A stretch of DNA of 64,000 nucleotides from DATGLG01 sp035294245 (GCA_035294245.1 DATGLG010000057.1:1-64000), one strand, 5' to 3'. Numbered from the stretch's first letter, positions 29,348 through 38,880 are shown. Translations and numbers: made by a program. The notes: generated from the sequence alone by a model not told the origin.

Positions 29348-30093
29348 GGCGGCGCGGGCTTCTTCTGGCCATCGCCGCGACCGTCCTGCTCCTCGCCTGG
29401 AGCAGCGCACCGGCTCTGGCCCAGGCCGTTTCCGTCGATTTCGGCGATCCCGGCGGCAGCACCACCGGCCGCATCGTTCAGCTCATCGCGCTCCTGACCC
29501 TGCTCAGCATCGCCCCGTCGATCCTGGTGATGGTGACCTCCTTCACCCGCATCGTCGTGGTGCTGTCATTCCTGCGCACCGCCCTCGGGCTCCAGCAGAC
29601 GCCGCCCAATGCGGTGCTCATCAGCCTCGCCCTCTTCCTCACCGGCTTCGTCATGGCGCCGGTGATCGAGAAATCCTACGACGAGGGCATCCGCCCCCTG
29701 ATCCAGCAGCAGATCAGCGAGGAGGACGCCTGGAAGCGCGCCGTGGCCCCCGTGCATGACTTCATGATGCGGCATGTGCGCGAGAAGGATCTCGCGCTCT
29801 TCGTCGATCTCGCCAAGAGCGGCCCCATCGCCTCGCCGGAGGCGACCCCGCTGCGCGAGCTCCTCCCCGCCTTCATGATCAGCGAGCTGCGCCGCGCCTT
29901 CGAGATCGGCTTCCTGCTCTTCATTCCCTTCATGGTCATCGACATCGTCGTCGCCTCGGTGCTGATGTCCATGGGCATGATGATGCTGCCGCCGGTGATG
30001 ATCTCCCTTCCCTTCAAGCTGATCTTCTTCGTCCTGGTGGACGGCTGGTATCTCGTGGCCGGCTCCCTCGTGCAGAGCTTCGGCGGCAGCTGA
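29344..30093 (+). CDS. fliP: flagellar export protein FliP
   Basis: A 249-residue export-gate protein with a cleavable signal peptide (about 1-27, ending ALAQA), then membrane segments with VMVTSFTRIVVVLSFLRTAL and the C-terminal FMVIDIVVASVLMSMGMMML, both strongly conserved. It forms the pore with FliQ and FliR, which are encoded in the opposite-strand run. It ends before the convergent TPR gene. Confidence 0.95.
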   Translation: MRRRGLLLAIAATVLLLAWSSAPALAQAVSVDFGDPGGSTTGRIVQLIALLTLLSIAPSILVMVTSFTRIVVVLSFLRTALGLQQTPPNAVLISLALFLTGFVMAPVIEKSYDEGIRPLIQQQISEEDAWKRAVAPVHDFMMRHVREKDLALFVDLAKSGPIASPEATPLRELLPAFMISELRRAFEIGFLLFIPFMVIDIVVASVLMSMGMMMLPPVMISLPFKLIFFVLVDGWYLVAGSLVQSFGGS

Positions 30094-30109
30094 TTTTCTC
30101 CGACGCCGC

Positions 30110-33100
30110 TCAATCCGTGGCGACGGGAGCGGCCTTGGCGGTCGGGGCCGCCGCAGCGCGCGGCGCGAGGCCCTTGCTGTAATCGCTCATCAAGGCCTTG
30201 AGGCGGCCGAGATCGGCCACGGTCGCCGCGAGCTTGCGGAAGCTGTCGCCGGGCTCGCCCGTCGTGCTGGTCAAGGCGGCGAAGGCATCCTTTGTTTCTC
30301 CCGCGGGCATAGCCTCGGTGAAGCGCGCGCGCAGCCCGTCGATGCCGGAGCGGTCGCCCAGCATCGTCAAGGCCGCCGCCCAGCGCAGCACGGTTTTCGC
30401 CTCCCCGGGCGCGAGCGGCGTCTTGCCACGGGGGAGATCCTTCGTCATGCGCTCATAGAGCTGCGCGGCGGCGGTCCAGTTCTGGGCCTGCCACAGGATA
30501 TCGGAGCGGATGGCGTCGGCGGCGGGGCTCCCATCGTCGCCGAGCGCGGCGAGCGCCTCGTCACTCTTGTCCTGGGCCGCGAGGGCACGCGCCTGGAGCC
30601 GCCGCCGCGTCGCGACCAGATCGTCGGGAAGGGCGTCGCCCTCCGTCGCGGCGAGGGCGTCCAGGGCAAGATCCGGGCGCCGGTCGAGCAGGCGCACCTC
30701 GGCGAGCCGCGCGCCGGCCCGCGCCTTGTCGTCGCCGGTAAGGCGAGTCTTGATGAGATTGTCGAGGACCGAGGCTGCGCGATCGAGCAGATCGGCGGCG
30801 ACGAGGCGGTCGGCGAGATGCAGCGCCGCCGTATCGCCGGCGGCGCCCGTCGGCGCCAATTCCTTGAACTCGTCATAGAGGGCGACGGCCTGGGCCGGCG
30901 GCAGCTTCGCCGCATCGCCCTTCACGAAGAGATCGGCGAAGGCCTGGGACATGAGGGCCGCCAGCGGCTTGGCGCGCGGGCTGTTGGGGAAATAGCTGAC
31001 GGCCCGCCGCAGCGTGATGAGACCGTCGCGATAATCGCCGGAGGCCAGATAGAGCCGCCCGAGCCGCTCCAGGAGCTCGAGCTCGACGGCATCCCCGCGC
31101 CAATCGTAGCGCAGGCTGTCGAGGCGGCTGATCGCCTCCTTGCGATCGATCCGCCCGAGCTTCGAGAGGAGCGCTATGCGCGCCAGCGCCGCCTTGACGG
31201 CACCCGCCGGGTCGGCGCCCGCGGTGGCCTTGTCATAGAGAGCCAGCGCGTCGTCGTTGCGCCCCTGGAGCTCGCGCAGCCGCCCTTGCAGATAGGCGAG
31301 CCGGCCCGCTTCGGCGCCGGTGACATCGCGCTTGGCCAGGCCCTCGATCAGCGCCTGCGCCCGCTCCTTGTCGCCATTGGCGAGGAGCGTATCCGCGGCG
31401 AGGAGCTCCAGATGCAAGGCGATCGGCGGCGGATAATGGCCGATGAGCCCGCCGCCGAAGATGAAATCAGCCTCGGCCTTGCTGTAATCGCCCTGCTCGG
31501 CCGCCGCGGCGCCGCGCCAAAGTACCGCCTCGGGCACGGCGTCCAGGCTCTTGTCGTCGAGGAACTTGCCGGCCGCCGCGAAGTCGCGATCGAGCACGGC
31601 AAGCGCCCCTTGCAGCGTGCGCTCTTCCACCGTGCCGAGGATGGACGGGTTTGCCTTGGCGATCAGAGACACGAAGCTCTGCGCCTCGGGGGCCATGCCT
31701 TCGGCGAAATAGAAGCGCGCGAAATCCAGGCGCGCCTTGTCGCGCTGCCCGGGACCCGCCTGGGCGAGCCGCTGCTCGAGCGCCTGCTTGCGCGCGAGCG
31801 GGGTCTCCTTCGGGTCGCCGCGCCAGGCGGCGAAATCGAAGAGTGCCGGGATCGTCTCGGCATTGCCGAAGACGTTGCCTTCCGTCAGCGCCGCCGGGAG
31901 GGTCGAGAGAATGAGCCCCTTCCCGTCGCGGATATCCACGCCGTCGAGTCGCGCCGTGACATAGATGCCGGGCACCAGGGGCTCGACCGCAATGCCCTGC
32001 ATGCTGGCGAGCAAGCGGAACTCCACATAGGCGCGCTCGCCGAAGATGCCGAGGCCGGCCTGGCTGACGGGCACGACGATGAGCTTGGCGCCGGATTCCG
32101 GATCGGTGATCTCGAGCGGATTGCCGGGATGATCGATATTGAAGGTCACGCGGGGCCCGATCGGCGAATGGGGCTCGGCCGATAGGGTCAGCGGCACCGC
32201 GGGGCGATCATCCCCCTTGCTCAGCTCGACAATCCAGGCGGCGCCCTCCTCGCGCGTCCGCGCGCTCGTTCCTTGGGCGAGGCGGAGGCGCAGGACCGTG
32301 GCCCTCGCGTTCGCGACGGTCTCGACCCGGTCGAAATTCCGGCCATCTCCGGCCGACGGCACCTGCGCGAGATCGAGCTTGCCCGGCCGATCGAAGACGA
32401 GCCATAGGCTGTCATTCTGCCGGAAGGCGGCGAGCGCCGTCTTGTCCGCCCAAGGGAAGCGCAGCGTGGTGGCCTTGTCATTGGCGACATAGCCGACGGC
32501 AAGCGCGCCATCCGCGGGCTTGGCCGCCGCCGCGACCGGCGCCGGCGCAGCCGTGGTCAGCGGGGCCGGCGCGCCCGCGGCAACGGGGCCGACCCGAACG
32601 AGGACCGGCTCGCGCTTCGCCGCGGCCGCCGCGGATTGCGGCGCCTGCTCGGAAGGTGTCGGCGCCTTCGGCGCCGCTTCCGCCGTCTTGGCGCTGAGAC
32701 TCGGCGCGAGGATGTCGAGCCCGATCCGCCGCCCGTCACGGAAATCGCGGAGATGCGCGCCCGCTGCGAGCCGCAGGCTGACCACGGTGCCGGTCGCCGT
32801 TTGCTCGGCCGTGATGTCGGCGGCATAGCGCGGCGGATGGCGTCGCAGGGCGGCGAGCTCCATCCGCGCGGCGCGGTCGAAGCTGATGGTCACGCGCGCG
32901 CCGTCTTGGGCGACGCGATATTCGACGGGCTTCGACCAATCGAAGACGAGGCGGTCGAAACCCTTGTGCTCGCCCTTGCGCACGCGCACGAGCGGCGCAG
33001 TCTCGGCGACCGCCTGGGCGGTTTCGACCTGCGCAGACCTCTCCGGTCGCTTGGCCGAGGCTTCGACGTCTTTCGCGACCTTGTCTGGCGCGCCGAGGAG

Positions 33101-33460
33101 ATCGACGACGACGGTTGCCGCGCCATCCTTGAAGCTGCGCAGCTCGTAGGGCCGCTTCAGCGCGAGGCGAACCACTTGGCCGCCCTCCTCGATCTGCGCC
33201 CCGGCCAGGTAATCGTCGAGCTCGCCGGTGACCCGATCGAGCGTTCCCTCGAGGGGGCGCGCGAAGCGAATGAGGACGGCATCGCCGTCCCGCGCAACCG
33301 TGAACCCGACCGGGCTCGGCCAGCGGAAGGCGATGCGCCCGAAGCCGGGATGATGGCCGGCGGCGATCGTGACGCGGTCGGCGGCGAGAGCGGCCATTAC
33401 CATCAGGCTGAGCGCAGCCATGGCGCTGATGCCGAAGACGAGGAAGCGCAAGGCGTTCAT
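30110..33460 (-). CDS. large periplasmic AMIN-like/TPR repeat protein, flagellar cluster
   Basis: A 1116-residue secreted protein (hydrophobic signal about 5-27). Three beta-rich repeats are visible, near residues 34, 163 and 327: GFGRIAFRWPSPVGFTVARD, GFDRLVFDWSKPVEYRVAQD and a weaker ATTLRFPWADKTALAAFRQ, each followed by a similar DRV or ADI strand. They resemble AMIN-type peptidoglycan/periplasm domains. A proline/alanine linker follows the second, and about 20 TPR-like helices make up the rest from about 480 on. The stop of the MotB-like gene overlaps its start as ATGA. Function unknown; a stator or wall scaffold is possible. Confidence 0.7.
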   Translation of the reverse strand: MNALRFLVFGISAMAALSLMVMAALAADRVTIAAGHHPGFGRIAFRWPSPVGFTVARDGDAVLIRFARPLEGTLDRVTGELDDYLAGAQIEEGGQVVRLALKRPYELRSFKDGAATVVVDLLGAPDKVAKDVEASAKRPERSAQVETAQAVAETAPLVRVRKGEHKGFDRLVFDWSKPVEYRVAQDGARVTISFDRAARMELAALRRHPPRYAADITAEQTATGTVVSLRLAAGAHLRDFRDGRRIGLDILAPSLSAKTAEAAPKAPTPSEQAPQSAAAAAKREPVLVRVGPVAAGAPAPLTTAAPAPVAAAAKPADGALAVGYVANDKATTLRFPWADKTALAAFRQNDSLWLVFDRPGKLDLAQVPSAGDGRNFDRVETVANARATVLRLRLAQGTSARTREEGAAWIVELSKGDDRPAVPLTLSAEPHSPIGPRVTFNIDHPGNPLEITDPESGAKLIVVPVSQAGLGIFGERAYVEFRLLASMQGIAVEPLVPGIYVTARLDGVDIRDGKGLILSTLPAALTEGNVFGNAETIPALFDFAAWRGDPKETPLARKQALEQRLAQAGPGQRDKARLDFARFYFAEGMAPEAQSFVSLIAKANPSILGTVEERTLQGALAVLDRDFAAAGKFLDDKSLDAVPEAVLWRGAAAAEQGDYSKAEADFIFGGGLIGHYPPPIALHLELLAADTLLANGDKERAQALIEGLAKRDVTGAEAGRLAYLQGRLRELQGRNDDALALYDKATAGADPAGAVKAALARIALLSKLGRIDRKEAISRLDSLRYDWRGDAVELELLERLGRLYLASGDYRDGLITLRRAVSYFPNSPRAKPLAALMSQAFADLFVKGDAAKLPPAQAVALYDEFKELAPTGAAGDTAALHLADRLVAADLLDRAASVLDNLIKTRLTGDDKARAGARLAEVRLLDRRPDLALDALAATEGDALPDDLVATRRRLQARALAAQDKSDEALAALGDDGSPAADAIRSDILWQAQNWTAAAQLYERMTKDLPRGKTPLAPGEAKTVLRWAAALTMLGDRSGIDGLRARFTEAMPAGETKDAFAALTSTTGEPGDSFRKLAATVADLGRLKALMSDYSKGLAPRAAAAPTAKAAPVATD

Positions 33461-34203
33461 GGTTGCGGCTCCAGGCTGGGGGCTTGAGGCGGGGTCACAT
33501 TTGGCCGCACCACCACGTCGACGCGGCGGGCGAGGCGCTGGCGCGCGGCTTCGGGCAGAGCGGCGGAGAGATCGCCGAAGCGAGCATCCGCCTGGCCGAG
33601 GGCGAGGATGCCGCGTGCGCGGCCGGCTTGGCCGAGCGCCGACGCGACCGCGACGGCGCGTGCCAGGGACAGCTCCCAATTGGAGGGAAAGGCGGTGGTA
33701 TGGATCGGGGTGGGATCGGCGTAGCCGCGCACCTCGATGCCGTTGGCGATATTGCCCAGCATGCCGCCGAGGCGCATGAGCGCCGCCGCCGCATCGGGCG
33801 AGGGCTCGGCCGCGCCGGGCGCGAATAGCAGCTCGCCTGGGAGCGCGATCACGAGCCCGTCCGCGCCGCGCTCCAGCACAGCATCGCGCAGCATCGGATC
33901 GTGGGCGAATTTCTCCGCGAGCACGGCGTCGAGATAGCCGAGATCGACGCCCAGCCCCCCGCGCGCGCCCGGCAGCGCCTGTGGCGCCGGCATCCTCGCG
34001 ACGGGCGCCGACATCTCCGCGACCGCTGGAATCGCCGAGGAGACGATCTGCGTCAATCGCCGCCATTTATCGGCTTCCAGATGCGACATCGCGAACATCA
34101 TGATGAAGAAGGCGAGAAGCAGGGAAACGAGGTCGGCCATCGAGAGCAGCCAATTGGCGCCGGCGACATCCCCCTCCTCCATGCCCTCGCTGCCGTCACT
34201 CAT
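33457..34203 (-). CDS. MotB/OmpA-like stator-type protein
   Basis: A 248-residue protein with one N-terminal membrane segment (about 17-40, LLSMADLVSLLLAFFIMMFA) and a C-terminal OmpA-like peptidoglycan-binding fold (NGIEVRGYADPTPIHTTAF, LSLARAVAVASAL). The membrane helix keeps MotB's critical Asp (MADLVS), which carries protons in stators. It is second of two such genes in tandem, with a large TPR protein behind and cheY-cheZ in front. No motA is in the window. Confidence 0.75.
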   Translation of the reverse strand: MSDGSEGMEEGDVAGANWLLSMADLVSLLLAFFIMMFAMSHLEADKWRRLTQIVSSAIPAVAEMSAPVARMPAPQALPGARGGLGVDLGYLDAVLAEKFAHDPMLRDAVLERGADGLVIALPGELLFAPGAAEPSPDAAAALMRLGGMLGNIANGIEVRGYADPTPIHTTAFPSNWELSLARAVAVASALGQAGRARGILALGQADARFGDLSAALPEAARQRLARRVDVVVRPNVTPPQAPSLEPQP

Positions 34204-34867
34204 GGCGGTCGCCCTCCGTCGCCGGCGGCGCAAAGCTGAGCGCGCCGTCATCGGGGTTGCGTGCCGCGAAGCGCAGCCAGGCGGTGCCGGGCGTGCCGCC
34301 GCCGAGCCCGATGGCGACGGCGTCGGCGGGCGCGCCGAAGGCGACGAGCCGACGGGCAAAGCTCCCCGCACGGTCTCGCGCCAGCGCGCTTTCCTCCGGG
34401 GCGACGCTCAACACGAGCTCGGCCTCGAAGCGCAGATCGGCGGGCCGCGCCGCAAGCGCCTGGGCGATCCCCTTGAGGAGCGGCGCGCGGTTGTCCCGCA
34501 GCTCGGCGCTCCCCGGGACGAAGAGGTCGTCGGCCGAGAGGGTCGCCTGGATGAGGCCACCGCCGGCGCTGACGGCGAGGTCCTGCGGCGCCAGCGCCGT
34601 GAGGAGCGCGGCGCGGATCGCGTTGCGAAATCGCTCCAGGGCCGGCTGGTCGCGCACGGCGACATAGGGCCGCGCCGGGCTTTGAGACGTCTCGCCCGCA
34701 AAGGTCCGATTGAGCGACTGGAGGACCGCTTTGGCCCGCTCGGCTTCAAAGCTCGAGAGGCTATTCAGCAGGATGAAAAACGACAGCAGCAGGAGGAACA
34801 GCGCCAGGAGCTGGACGACATTGCGGCTCTGCGCCGCCGGCCCCGTGAGCGAATCGCGGCCCTCCAT
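34196..34867 (-). CDS. second MotB/OmpA-like protein, divergent
   Basis: A 223-residue protein with a single N-terminal membrane segment (VVQLLALFLLLLSFFILLNS) and an OmpA-like C-terminus (FVPGSAELRDNRAPLLKGIA, later DRAGSFARRLVAFGAPADAV). Unlike its neighbour, no Asp is visible in the membrane helix, so it may not conduct ions and may instead pair with the other protein or anchor it. It overlaps the next gene by eight bases. Confidence 0.7.
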   Translation of the reverse strand: MEGRDSLTGPAAQSRNVVQLLALFLLLLSFFILLNSLSSFEAERAKAVLQSLNRTFAGETSQSPARPYVAVRDQPALERFRNAIRAALLTALAPQDLAVSAGGGLIQATLSADDLFVPGSAELRDNRAPLLKGIAQALAARPADLRFEAELVLSVAPEESALARDRAGSFARRLVAFGAPADAVAIGLGGGTPGTAWLRFAARNPDDGALSFAPPATEGDRHE

Positions 34868-34881
34868 CGCCGTCCGCCGAC

Positions 34882-35541
34882 CTAGTCGAAGCTGGCAAGG
34901 AGCGCGTCGATCTCTGCCTGAGTCTTCGCATCGGTCCCTAATTGGGGCCCGTTGAGGAGATCCTTCTCGTCGATCGCCTCTCCCGCCTTCTTCTCTTCCG
35001 CCGGCTGCGCGCGCTTGAACTTGTGGATTTCCTCGCCGAAGGCCTCGACGAGCTTGGCGACCTTCTCGTCGATATGCTTGAGCGCCTTCACCACCTTGGT
35101 GATGCGCTGGCCGGTGATGTCCTGGAAGCTGCAGGCCTCGTAGATGCCGGTGACGGCCTCGGTCAGGGTCTCGGCCGCCTCACCCTCGATCGCGGTGCTC
35201 ACCCCCTCGATCTTCTCGGCAGCGCCCATGATCTTGTGGGTCGCCTCCTCCGTGGCCTCGACGATGGCGTCGAGCTCGTCGCTGGCCTTGGGGATATGGG
35301 TCGAGCTGATCTCGTCGGGGCTCAGCGCGGCGATCTCCGCCTTGGCCGAGCGGATATAGAGCGCCAGGCTCTCGAGCTCGCGATAGAGCTTGATGTCGGC
35401 AACCGAGACGTCGCCCTCCATGCTGCCGAGAACGCGCTCAACGATCGCCTCGACCTCCTTCGGATCGACGGCCGGCGCAAGCTTCTTGGCGGCAGTCTTG
35501 CTCGATGCACCCGGACTTCGCGCCACCGCACGGCTCGACAT
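34882..35541 (-). CDS. cheZ: CheY-P phosphatase CheZ
   Basis: A 219-residue helical protein. The catalytic helix region ACSFQDITGQRITKVVKALK contains the Asp-Gln pair of CheZ, and the C-terminal peptide AEIDALLASFD is the CheY-tethering tail. An alanine-rich N-terminus replaces the usual start. It follows cheY by ten bases and dephosphorylates CheY-P near the receptors or motor. Confidence 0.92.
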   Translation of the reverse strand: MSSRAVARSPGASSKTAAKKLAPAVDPKEVEAIVERVLGSMEGDVSVADIKLYRELESLALYIRSAKAEIAALSPDEISSTHIPKASDELDAIVEATEEATHKIMGAAEKIEGVSTAIEGEAAETLTEAVTGIYEACSFQDITGQRITKVVKALKHIDEKVAKLVEAFGEEIHKFKRAQPAEEKKAGEAIDEKDLLNGPQLGTDAKTQAEIDALLASFD

Positions 35542-35551
35542 TCGTCGCCTC

Positions 35552-35938
35552 CTAGAACGCGCCGAGGACCGAGGAGAGCTTCGTCTTCAGCGTCGCGGCA
35601 TTGAACGGCTTGACGATGTAGTTGCTGACCCCCGCCTCGCGCGCCATCATCACGTTCTCGGTCTTGCTCTCGGCCGTCACCATGATGAAGGGGAGGTTCT
35701 TGAGCTTGACGTCGGCGCGCACCTCGCGCAGGAGCTGCAGGCCGGTCATCGGCTCCATGTTCCAGTCGGAAATCACCAGCCCGTAAGGCTTGTCGCGAAG
35801 CTTCTGCAGGGCGAGGCTGCCGTCCGTCGCCTCGTCGACGTTGTCGAAGCCGAGCTGCTTCAGAAGATTGCGGATGATCCGAAGCATGGTCTTGTAGTCA
35901 TCGACGATGAGGATCGGCATGTTCTTGTCGACGGCCAT
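35552..35938 (-). CDS. cheY: chemotaxis response regulator CheY
   Basis: A 128-residue single receiver domain. Asp13/Asp14 (IVDDYKTMLRII), the phosphorylated Asp58 (LVISDWNMEP) and a late Lys in YIVKPFNAATL are the active-site set. It binds FliM when phosphorylated and reverses or stops the motor. First in cheY-cheZ-MotB-like-MotB-like-TPR. The 104 bases upstream hold an AT-rich patch that may be its promoter. Confidence 0.93.
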   Translation of the reverse strand: MAVDKNMPILIVDDYKTMLRIIRNLLKQLGFDNVDEATDGSLALQKLRDKPYGLVISDWNMEPMTGLQLLREVRADVKLKNLPFIMVTAESKTENVMMAREAGVSNYIVKPFNAATLKTKLSSVLGAF

Positions 35939-36042
35939 CGAAATCTCTCCTTGGTCTCCACCGCGCCAAGCCGGTCGAAAAAGGCCCGGTCACCCTAGGG
36001 GTTCGGGGGTTAATTTCCCGTAAAATTTCCGCGATTTACGGC

Positions 36043-36789
36043 TTATCCGCTGCCGCTTGCGGCGGCGTCCCCGGGAAGCTGGCGGCGGCGGATCAGCTCG
36101 TCGGTGACGCGCTTCGCCACATCGGGATTCATCGCCGCGAGAATCGCCGAGGCCTTGCGCTCGTTCATGCGGTCGACGACCTGGATGATGACCGGCACCT
36201 CGAGCTCGTCCCAGATCCGCGCCGCGTCGCGCGGCTTCATGTTCTCGTAGATCTTGACGAGGCTGCGGAGCTGCTCGTCCGTCTTGACGTCGAACTTCTT
36301 GAGGAGATCCTGGAGCGTCGCTTGCATCTCGCCGAGCTTGGCGATCTTCTCGTCGACGCGCTTCTCGGCCGCTTTCAGCACGCCTTCGCGCAGATCGATC
36401 TCGCGCGCCCGCTGATCGAGCTCCGCGCGGCGCTGGGAAAGGCTCTGCAGCAGCGAAATCTCCGAATCGGTGAAATCGACCGGCGGCTCGCCGACGCGCG
36501 CCGCGTCGGCCTCCTGCGGCGCCGCCGGCGCTTGGGAGGCGGGCTTTGCGGCCTCGCTCTTGGCGGGACCAGGCGGCGCGGCCGCCGTGACGGGCGCGCC
36601 GGCGGGGGCGGGCGTCGCGGGCGCCGCCGCTGCGGGGGCACCGCCGGCCTGATTGCCGGCCGCCGCCTGCGCCCGCGTCACCTGGCCGATCTCGATGTCG
36701 AGGTGCCGCAGCAGGTCGCCGCAGCGCACGGTGAGCAGGAGGACGGCAGCGAAGATCGCGACGGGGAGCGGCCGGAAGCGCTTCATCAT
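36043..36789 (-). CDS. MotE/MgtE-N-domain flagellar protein
   Basis: A 248-residue protein with an N-terminal membrane segment (about 5-22), a long proline/alanine linker (about 40-90), a coiled coil (LSQRRAELDQRAREIDLREG) and a C-terminal MgtE_N/FliG-like domain (VKIYENMKPRDAARIWDELE, then ASAILAAMNPDVAKRVTDEL). Such MotE proteins guide stator or motor assembly in alphaproteobacteria. ATG 36789 has gaggaagg upstream; a second Met follows directly. Confidence 0.8.
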   Translation of the reverse strand: MMKRFRPLPVAIFAAVLLLTVRCGDLLRHLDIEIGQVTRAQAAAGNQAGGAPAAAAPATPAPAGAPVTAAAPPGPAKSEAAKPASQAPAAPQEADAARVGEPPVDFTDSEISLLQSLSQRRAELDQRAREIDLREGVLKAAEKRVDEKIAKLGEMQATLQDLLKKFDVKTDEQLRSLVKIYENMKPRDAARIWDELEVPVIIQVVDRMNERKASAILAAMNPDVAKRVTDELIRRRQLPGDAAASGSG

Positions 36790-36802
36790 CGGCACCTTCC
36801 TC

Positions 36803-37285
36803 CTAGCGGGCCCGGCGCAGCGCCGAGAGCAGCACCTGCTCCGTCTCGGAGGCCGGCGGCGGCCGTGGCGGCGCGGCGGGCTCGGCACTTTGCCGTGGCG
36901 CGCGGATGACGGCTGCGGCCTCCTCCGGGGCCACCCCCTGCAAGCGCTCGCGGCCCTGCCGGATCGCCGCCTCGAGCCGGTCGGCGAGCGTGTTGCCGCG
37001 CTCCAGCATGAAGGTCAGGTCATCGCGCAGCGAGAGCGTGCGGTCGAGGCGCTCGCGATCCTGCTTGTCGAGACGGCCGGCCTCAGCGCTCGCGCTCCGC
37101 AATTGCGCAATGCTCGCTTCGGCCTTGGCGGTGGCCTCGCCGAACGCGGCAAGCACCCGCTCGAGCTCGGTCTTGACCTCGCGCAGGCGGCCGAAGCGCC
37201 GATTGAGCACCATCATGTAGACGATCGCGACGACCAGCAGGACCGTCGCCAATCCGTCGAAGGCAAGCGAAAGAGCCGCGCTCAC
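36803..37285 (-). CDS. DUF6468-type flagellar-associated membrane protein
   Basis: A 160-residue protein with an N-terminal membrane helix (about 5-27), a coiled coil (ELERVLAAFGEATAKAEASI through LTFMLERGNTLADRLEAAIR) and a proline-rich tail. It resembles the small conserved proteins found next to fliM in alphaproteobacteria. Its ATG overlaps the fliM stop as ATGA. Precise role unknown. Confidence 0.7.
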   Translation of the reverse strand: MSAALSLAFDGLATVLLVVAIVYMMVLNRRFGRLREVKTELERVLAAFGEATAKAEASIAQLRSASAEAGRLDKQDRERLDRTLSLRDDLTFMLERGNTLADRLEAAIRQGRERLQGVAPEEAAAVIRAPRQSAEPAAPPRPPPASETEQVLLSALRRAR

Positions 37286-38358
37286 AGCACCTCCTGGCCA
37301 TGCCTGATCTTCTTGTCGATGCGGATGGCGATCTGCGCGCCGTGGCGACCCATGCGGCCGTGATAAAGCGGGATGTCGCCGCAGCGGAGCTCGACGGGCG
37401 AGCTCGGCGTCGCGTTCAGCATCAGGCGCGTGCCCACCTCGAGATCGAGGATCTGCTGCAGATTGAGGGTCTGCTGGTCCAGCACCGCCACGAGGTCGAC
37501 CTGGGTGTTCCAGAGCTCGGTCGCGAGATGGCTCTCCCAGATCGAGTCGCGCCCGAATTTCTCACCCATGAACATCTGGAGGAGCAGCTCGCGCACCGGC
37601 TCGAGGGTCGCGTAGGGAAAGACGATCTCGAAGCGACCGCCGCGATCCTCCATGTCGATCCGGAGCCGCGCCACGATCGCGGCGTTGCCGGGCCGGGCGA
37701 TCGTCGCGAAGCGCGGATTGGTCTCCAGCCGGTCGAAGCGGAAGGCGACCGGGCTCAAGGGCTCGAAGGCGGCGCACAGATCGGCCAGCACGACGCGGAT
37801 CATCCGCTCCACGAGGTTGCGCTCGATCGTGGTATAGGGCCGCCCCTCGATGCGCATCGCCGCGGTGCCGCGCCGTCCGCCCAGCAGCACGTCGACGATC
37901 GAGTAGATGAGCGCGCTGTCGACGACGACCATGCCGTAATTGTCCCACTCCTCGGCCTTGAAGACCGAGAGCATGGCCGGCAATGGAATCGAGTTGAGAT
38001 AGTCGCCGAAGCGCACCGAGAACATCTGATCGAGCGAGACCTCGACGTTGTCCGAGGTGAAGTTCCTGAGGCTCGTCGTCATCATGCGTACGAGACGGTC
38101 GAAGACCACCTCGAGCATCGGCAGGCGCTCATAGGCGACGAGCGCGCTGTTGATGATCGCCCTGATGCCGTCGCTGTTGTCCTCGCCGCCGGGGCCGTTG
38201 AACCCCAGCAGGCTATCGATCTCGTCCTGGTTGAGGACGCGCGTGGTGGGGCCGGACGGCGCGCGCGCGGCGAAGCCTTCGGCGTCGCCGGACTCGGCCT
38301 CCGTCTCGGCGCCCCAGGCCGCGGCGAGCGCCTCTTCGTCGACCTGCTGATCGCTCAT
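37282..38358 (-). CDS. fliM: flagellar motor switch protein FliM
   Basis: A 358-residue C-ring protein. The N-terminal stretch VLNQDEIDSLLGFNGPGGE binds CheY-P, the middle domain (about 60-240) contacts FliG and CheY, and the C-terminal FliN-like domain ends near GRHGAQIAIRIDKKI. It follows fliL by 18 bases. Confidence 0.95.
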   Translation of the reverse strand: MSDQQVDEEALAAAWGAETEAESGDAEGFAARAPSGPTTRVLNQDEIDSLLGFNGPGGEDNSDGIRAIINSALVAYERLPMLEVVFDRLVRMMTTSLRNFTSDNVEVSLDQMFSVRFGDYLNSIPLPAMLSVFKAEEWDNYGMVVVDSALIYSIVDVLLGGRRGTAAMRIEGRPYTTIERNLVERMIRVVLADLCAAFEPLSPVAFRFDRLETNPRFATIARPGNAAIVARLRIDMEDRGGRFEIVFPYATLEPVRELLLQMFMGEKFGRDSIWESHLATELWNTQVDLVAVLDQQTLNLQQILDLEVGTRLMLNATPSSPVELRCGDIPLYHGRMGRHGAQIAIRIDKKIRHGQEVL

Positions 38359-38376
38359 CGCTTCGTCCGCCCGGCC

Positions 38377-38880
38377 CTACTGGACAAGCATTTCCTTGAA
38401 GAGCACATCCTTGACCTTGACCGGCTTCGCCGCCGCATTGACCCGCAGCAGAAGCTCCTCGCGCAATCGCTGCAGGCCCGCAGCACCCTGGAGATCCTCG
38501 ATGCGCAGCTCGCGCAGATAGACCTGGAAGCTGTCGACAATCCGCGGCACCACGGCCTGGATCGTCTGGGCGTCCTCGTTGCTCTGCAGCTCGAAGGCGA
38601 TGCTGAGCTTGAGGAAATGGGTGCGGCGGCTGTCGGAGTTCAGGTTCACCAGCAGGTCCGGCAGGTTGTAGAAGACGGCCGGCTGCACGCTGGCCGTCGC
38701 CTCGGCGGCCGGGGCGGCGGCTTTCGGCGTAAACACGCCCAGCAGATAAGCGACAGCACCACCACCAAGGAGCAGCACAAGGGGCAGGATGATGAAGAGC
38801 ACCAGCTTCTTCCCGCTGAGCCCCTTGCGCGGGACCTTCACGGGCGCGTCCACCGGCGCTTCCATGGTCTGGTCTGTCAT
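38377..38880 (-). CDS. fliL: flagellar basal-body protein FliL
   Basis: A 167-residue inner-membrane protein with a basic N-terminus, one transmembrane segment (about 24-46) and a periplasmic FliL domain (LPDLLVNLNSDSRRTHFLKL). It supports stators around the basal body. Divergent from flgF; the region between holds two tandem GGCA-N5-TGCC repeats and a sigma-54 promoter facing flgF. Confidence 0.92.
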   Translation of the reverse strand: MTDQTMEAPVDAPVKVPRKGLSGKKLVLFIILPLVLLLGGGAVAYLLGVFTPKAAAPAAEATASVQPAVFYNLPDLLVNLNSDSRRTHFLKLSIAFELQSNEDAQTIQAVVPRIVDSFQVYLRELRIEDLQGAAGLQRLREELLLRVNAAAKPVKVKDVLFKEMLVQ

